Shown: positions 37,501-40,979 of the stretch, piece after piece
How the letters are laid out: each line of letters starts with the position of its first letter
Position numbering within the stretch: the stretch's first letter is position 1
Origin: Isotricha intestinalis
Taxonomy: Eukaryota; Ciliophora; Litostomatea; Vestibuliferida; Isotrichidae
Assembly: GCA_023807065.1 (NCBI GenBank)
Contig: JAJJLU010000458.1
Span: 1 to 40,979 of the forward strand
Direction of reading: 5' to 3'
DNA length: 40,979 nt
The notes under the pieces: model-generated
Told to the model about the DNA's origin: nothing
Seen by the model: the letters and a program-made list of their open reading frames with translations, nothing else
Database searches by the model: none
Made by a program: the position numbers and the translations under genes

Positions 37501-40017
37501 TGATTCATTTTTTAATATATTATCTGTTGAACTTATGAAAAAATTATGTCCTTCTATTTGAAACATTGAATTTTCTATTTTATCATCTGAATCTAAGTTT
37601 AATTTAAAATTATATGAATTTTTTATTAATCCTATAAACATTAATCCATATTCTAAATTAGGAAGACAACATAAGTAAACATCTACATTAATTAAAGTTT
37701 GATTTTTATGAAGACATAATAAATTATTTATTATATCTAAGAATCTCCTTTTTCCAGTTCTATAAAAATTTAATATTAAATTATTATGAATATCACTTAT
37801 TGGCTTTGGGATTATTTTATTAATTGAAGAACCAATTAATTCTTTTTTATCATAACCAACTATTGAATTTATTAAATTATTTGCATATAATATTATTCCT
37901 AATTTATCTAATACCCCACTTACAATTAATACTGAAGAATCAGAATTTTCTTCAAAATTTTTTATATTATTTTTAGTATATCCTCCATCATTTTTTGACT
38001 TATCTGCATAATTTCTAAATCTATCATTTAATAAATAATATCTTATATTTTGATTTAATCTTACTTTTTGTTGAGATGATGTTTTCTTCATCAAATATAT
38101 TTTATCTAATATAAAAGAATATAATCTTAATATATTTATTTCATATGGATTTTTCTTTATTATATTATTAAAACTTTGATGAAGAGTTCCTATCTTTTTT
38201 CCTATTTCATCGCAATGATTTAATATTTCTTGAGGAGAAGGTTTCATATTTATTAATTTATAAAACATATTTTGAGTTTTAGGTAAAAGTTCATTTAAAG
38301 TTGTAAAAAATTGTTCATGATAATAATAATAATCTGTTACGAAAGATATATCTGATATATTAGTTGCTTTATTATTCATTTCTTCTTCTATTTTTAATAA
38401 TACTTCATTTAAACAACTAAAAAAAAAAAATTTACTTCTATAATCTATATTTGGTTTATAATATTTCATAATTTGGAAAAGAGCATAAAAATTATTATCA
38501 AATATATGAATAAAAACATATGCTTCTATAATAGGAAGAAATTTAATTTTATCTTTTGGTAAATTTTTAATTCCTGAAGAAATAATACATGAAATTAAAG
38601 AATAAATAACTTTTTGACATTTATTTATTGAAACTTCAGGAAGAATTTCAAAAATATCATCTTTATTAGCTTTACAAAATAAATTAAATTCTTCTTTTTT
38701 TATTATAAATCCTTCTATTTCATTAAAAAAAGGAGATTTACCATCATTCATTAAATTTTTAATTATTTTACTTATACAATAAGGATTTGTACAATTTTTC
38801 TGATGTTTTCTTAAAAAGCCAAAAAATTTAGGATCATTAATTGTTTTTTGCTCATTTGAAATATGTTTTATTATATTAATTAATTTAATTATAAGTTGAC
38901 AATATTGTCTTTCAGAAGTGAAATTATTTGTATTAATTTCAAAAATATTTTCTTGATATTTTAAAACAATATTATAAAAAAAAATGCCAAGAATAATACA
39001 AATCCCATAAACTAATAATAAATAATCTAAATTTCTAATTAATTCTCTTTTACAAAATAATAAAACATTATAAAAAAGAAGAGAGAAATCTAAAATAATT
39101 AAAAAAAATTGATTAACATTCCATGAATAAAACCATTCAATAAATCTAAAAGAGCATCTTCCAATGTTTAAAGCTAAAACAGTAACAGACTTAGCATATT
39201 CTAAATGTCCAATGCAATCATAAACAACTAAAGCAACTTTCATTATAATATTAAATATTTCTATTTGAGAATAAGATTGTGACCAACATAATTTAGCTTC
39301 AATTGGATCTAAATCATTAAATAAAAAGGAAGTAATACTTAAGATAAATAATTCTAATGGTAATGATATTGATGTTACTATAAATATTATTATTCTCCAA
39401 ATTTTTGATATTTTTGTATTATCTAAAGAATTTGTTAATGTATTTGAAAATGTTCCTGAATAATTATAATTGTTTTTATTTTCTTCTTTTAAAAATGTTG
39501 TTATATAATAACTTTTTATTAATATATACATTATTGGAATTAGAAATATTCTTAAAAATAAAAAATTTATCCAAGCAAAAATTTGATGAATAAATTTAAA
39601 TTTTTTTCTGCTTTTTGAATTTATTTTATCTAAATAATCTAATAAATATAAAATTGTAAAATTTAAAATAATCAAGCATATAATAACTATATAAATAATT
39701 AGATATTGATTTAAATTTAAATACTTTCCATTTATGAAATGAGAAAAATTTATGTATTGAAAAATACGGAATAATTTATATGAAGAAGTATCTTTTAAAT
39801 TATCAGAAGTAAAAGAAATAAAATCTTCATTATCTACTGATATTTCATAAAATAATTGTAAATATTCAATTATTAAAATAAAAACATAAATAATTTTATT
39901 TATTGATAAAATTTTTCCAAATTTCTGATAAACCCTGAAGAAAGTATGTATTTTCTTTTCTTTAATAATAAAAAATTCCTTTTTTGATTTAACTTCAATT
40001 TTTTGAAAAATTTTCAT
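34525..40017 (-). CDS. Large multi-pass PAS-domain membrane protein (TmcB-like)
   Basis: An 1830-residue protein. The N-terminal 370 residues hold about six membrane helices (near 45, 105, 150, 210, 310 and 340). A cytosolic helical region (about 370-690) leads to a PAS fold (about 700-800: VLIVSGVLDKLGIILYANN, IVGYDKKELIGSSINKIIP, RRFLDI). Ser/Asn-rich linkers follow, then four further membrane segments (near 1125, 1325, 1580 and 1800) flanking large loops. This plan and the opening MKIFQKIEV...FF match the tiny-macrocyst/TmcB-like PAS proteins greatly expanded in ciliates. They are presumed sensors, with unknown ligand. No kinase, cyclase or GGDEF output is attached. It is the largest gene here and is intact without introns. 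Confidence 0.85.
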   Translation of the reverse strand: MKIFQKIEVKSKKEFFIIKEKKIHTFFRVYQKFGKILSINKIIYVFILIIEYLQLFYEISVDNEDFISFTSDNLKDTSSYKLFRIFQYINFSHFINGKYLNLNQYLIIYIVIICLIILNFTILYLLDYLDKINSKSRKKFKFIHQIFAWINFLFLRIFLIPIMYILIKSYYITTFLKEENKNNYNYSGTFSNTLTNSLDNTKISKIWRIIIFIVTSISLPLELFILSITSFLFNDLDPIEAKLCWSQSYSQIEIFNIIMKVALVVYDCIGHLEYAKSVTVLALNIGRCSFRFIEWFYSWNVNQFFLIILDFSLLFYNVLLFCKRELIRNLDYLLLVYGICIILGIFFYNIVLKYQENIFEINTNNFTSERQYCQLIIKLINIIKHISNEQKTINDPKFFGFLRKHQKNCTNPYCISKIIKNLMNDGKSPFFNEIEGFIIKKEEFNLFCKANKDDIFEILPEVSINKCQKVIYSLISCIISSGIKNLPKDKIKFLPIIEAYVFIHIFDNNFYALFQIMKYYKPNIDYRSKFFFFSCLNEVLLKIEEEMNNKATNISDISFVTDYYYYHEQFFTTLNELLPKTQNMFYKLINMKPSPQEILNHCDEIGKKIGTLHQSFNNIIKKNPYEINILRLYSFILDKIYLMKKTSSQQKVRLNQNIRYYLLNDRFRNYADKSKNDGGYTKNNIKNFEENSDSSVLIVSGVLDKLGIILYANNLINSIVGYDKKELIGSSINKIIPKPISDIHNNLILNFYRTGKRRFLDIINNLLCLHKNQTLINVDVYLCCLPNLEYGLMFIGLIKNSYNFKLNLDSDDKIENSMFQIEGHNFFISSTDNILKNESTNKNDLSSSSRSPTQSRINNSKLITSNLKNSNRDLDTTRGFQKGRNNNNGNKVILYKFNDTGFIILDKYLDIMHMNFYSLVNFFGLKNPFPPKKINIQKVIRDFTKKKIEFESGENVNVFFDLTLLDKIFAKYCNHEKKELESVVANTTNLSSETKILKRLKSITITKKRSAKISVKKIYLTLKEYYYLITVTKGDNLNNNLSSNSSEEEESDFLMIGESENENISQTSFSNMDFFGNENDEKSKIHKIEKQKNILLNNKYFPKFLSLSTLLIYLFSFLSCIWFIIVYIYEYKRLSQVKNKFRIYNKTGNLINTFAYYVIASFFSIGNNLLNLTDYYNIIEISKNQMKQDKILIYDSIYYLASDFSVGENEIFRKKLSSEPLIFKGVTINGELYSETLNLESAINKFLFFMEDIVNISNFKNFTVSQLFNNDYINDLKTKLYFDYINYFSVFQGSLENVYDEYSISISSKIHKRRNNIIYYCTIGILFELFCMAIIIIVLFKIEKFKNKFLLFIAGIYDIFFEEKSNLLNIFETNLNEYLKEDQNFHSIKTKIENDRDYKQKYINGDNFLHKIVTFEKQSNSNNTVYKKSRLKKSIEGTSSFSFFQNLSDENQRLKEDENKTPKNISYSGRKVYELNKTSNKILPSMKDNEFDDNSNNNIKKNLVSSRSKITYKENSLKKSDIMNDEKKKDLDSNNFNEEEEKENEEIEEEEEKKLALKTYAHYKVSLIKYYPFIIIIALTLNLFYLLTIFNLQKYTSYLKKIIKDESLTYIRIKTLNDIILSINMVLVINKENFLGNNSSIIKFIKKSSETEEKFREIINNIDKNSNIYSTIIAYDKNNPCNYFNGFGIQYNNLQCENYIIPDGLSFQISQIINDLNKIYIKFKTFNTQNNTVYISEMYMNNDIINLMIQNNFFIRFFLNDISVTYYDSYIEIIIKYIDVVHIKFYVFIFILLASIVCYRFIFVKHIKKTVNNLSRIKVFFDDDTFEILI

Positions 40018-40073
40018 TTAATTAAATTTAAATTAAATTAAAAAAAACAATTTTATAATTTTTTTTTAATATT

Positions 40074-40873
40074 TTAACTTTCTATAATAAAATCAGCAGC
40101 AATAGAAAAATGATCAGAAGGGAAAAACTGATAAGGCATAACTCCAATATCAAAAACCAATTTAAATATATCAGAATGAGATAAAATTCTTATAACATTA
40201 ATATTATTATTTATCCCATAAAAAAATATAAAATCTAAAGTAGTCATAGTATTATTAGTATAAGTAGTGAAAGGAATATCCATAGTTAAATGTTTAGAAA
40301 ATTCAATAGTCTTTTTAATTGCTTTAATACCCATTTTTATACCATTAACTTCAATATTATTCAATTGTTTAATATCTTTTAATAAATTAAATGGAATTTT
40401 ATGTGATAAAGCACCTTTTAGATTAGATAAAAAGTCTCTTATTGAAATTGCCATTTTATAAAAAGCACTAAACATATTAAAAGTCAATTTTAATATTAAG
40501 TTAAAATCTTTATACTTATATGAATTTTTATATTCTAAATTCTTTTTATTTTTTTTTCATTAATAATTGGATGAATTCAACATATGTCATTATACCATTT
40601 TATATTATCATTTGAAGGTAAATTATTATCAATGTTTTTATAATAATTATTTTTATATAATTCTTTATATATTTTTGGTTTTTCTCCTTTAAAAGTTGAT
40701 GTTATATTCATTAATAAAAAAGCTTTTATTTTTTCAGGAAATCTAACATATTGTAAATTATTTATATCTTGACCATTATTTCATGATAATTTATAAATTT
40801 ATAATTTAATTTATTCTGTTGTTATTAGTTTATATGATCCACTTTTTGGAGTTGAATTTAAATCTGTTATCAC
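40074..40873 (-). pseudogene. CCR4/Angel-type nuclease pseudogene
   Basis: The last 137 codons (40487-40074) form an open frame ending in the EEP-nuclease C-terminus: IPFTTYTNNTMTTLDFIFFY (compare FTNYT...GTLDYI), then QFFPSDHFSIAADF with the catalytic SDH. Upstream the homology continues in pieces: VITDLNSTPKSGSYKL at about 40873 matches the GDFNSTP-SGVYELL motif, followed by NGQDINNLQYVRFPEKIKAF. Two TAA, two TGA and a shift near a T-run at about 40550 disrupt it. The N-terminal two thirds of the nuclease domain are absent. CCR4-type enzymes remove mRNA poly(A) tails; this copy is presumably dead. The shortened open frame could still be translated, but it lacks most active-site residues. 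Confidence 0.7.
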
Positions 40874-40979
40874 GGTAAAATTTTAGATGTTAGAATTATT
40901 TATAATAAACAAACTAATAAACCTAAAGGTGATTGTTATATTGAATTTCAAGATAAAAGTTCTATTGAAAATATTATGA
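40874..40979 (+). CDS. Partial RRM domain, cut by window end
   Basis: From 40874 one + frame reads GKILDVRIIYNKQTNKPKGD then CYIEFQDKSSIENIM to the last base. This is beta2 through RNP1 (K-G-x-C-Y-I-E-F) of an RNA-recognition motif. There is no upstream frame: a TAA lies five codons earlier, and the first half of the domain (RNP2) is missing. It is either a 5'-truncated relic or an exon whose start is not recognisable. It directly abuts the nuclease relic on the opposite strand. Confidence 0.6.

Noticed and set aside
1..40979. An operon-like or defence-type system
   Set aside because: Genes alternate strand, have unrelated housekeeping families and eukaryotic introns; nothing links neighbours functionally.

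Overview
This looks like the end of a macronuclear chromosome of a ciliate. It opens with six exact copies of the 7-nt repeat CCCCAAT, the C-strand of a G-rich telomere, and the first gene starts about 200 nt further in. The DNA is very A+T-rich (roughly 80% by eye), genes are densely packed on both strands, and the two introns I can place are tiny (26 and 55 nt). The gene set is eukaryotic and ciliate-like: a TmcB-type PAS membrane protein, a PKG-like kinase with several cyclic-nucleotide-binding domains, MORN proteins, a lysosomal phospholipase B-like hydrolase and a relic of the transition-zone gene CC2D2A. Intact genes end in TAA or TAG, and Trp is TGG even in Trp-rich proteins. That argues against both the common ciliate code (TAA/TAG = Gln) and TGA = Trp. 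A standard-code ciliate with such composition fits a litostomatean, such as a rumen ciliate (Entodinium and relatives), but this assignment is an inference.

Layout. 1-42 telomere. 250-2492 (+): membrane-tethered bZIP factor and an aspartic-protease-like protein without catalytic Asp. 2563-10005 (-): bacterial-looking aldo-keto reductase, Rab6-like GTPase (one intron), XPR1-type SPX-EXS phosphate exporter, and a MORN-like gene with one in-frame TAA near its start. 10993-18022 (+): mitotic-type cyclin, SAMHD1-type dNTPase, IQ-MORN protein, WD40 protein. 18546-27954 (-): PKG-like kinase, myristoylation-motif pseudokinase (one intron), phospholipase B-like protein, unrecognised coiled-coil protein. 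28049-31145 (+): TBC-rhodanese protein and a small EF-hand protein. 31295-32285 (-): CC2D2A pseudogene. 32396-34321 (+): kelch protein. 34525-40017 (-): 1830-residue PAS membrane protein. 40074-40873 (-): broken CCR4/Angel-type nuclease, abutting a partial RRM on the + strand that runs off the window.

There is no operon or defence-island logic. The genes are independent housekeeping and signalling genes covering membrane traffic (Rab6-like, TBC1D23-like), phosphate export, nucleotide pools, cell cycle and cortex/cilium functions. Two themes recur. First, several enzyme-fold proteins have lost catalytic or ligand residues: the aspartic protease, the pseudokinase and the PKG nucleotide pockets. 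Second, some larger gaps hold decayed coding sequence in which TAA/TAG/TGA sit inside otherwise protein-like frames. Two relics are assigned to families (CC2D2A, CCR4), one is a clear Asn-rich relic, and the others are tentative.
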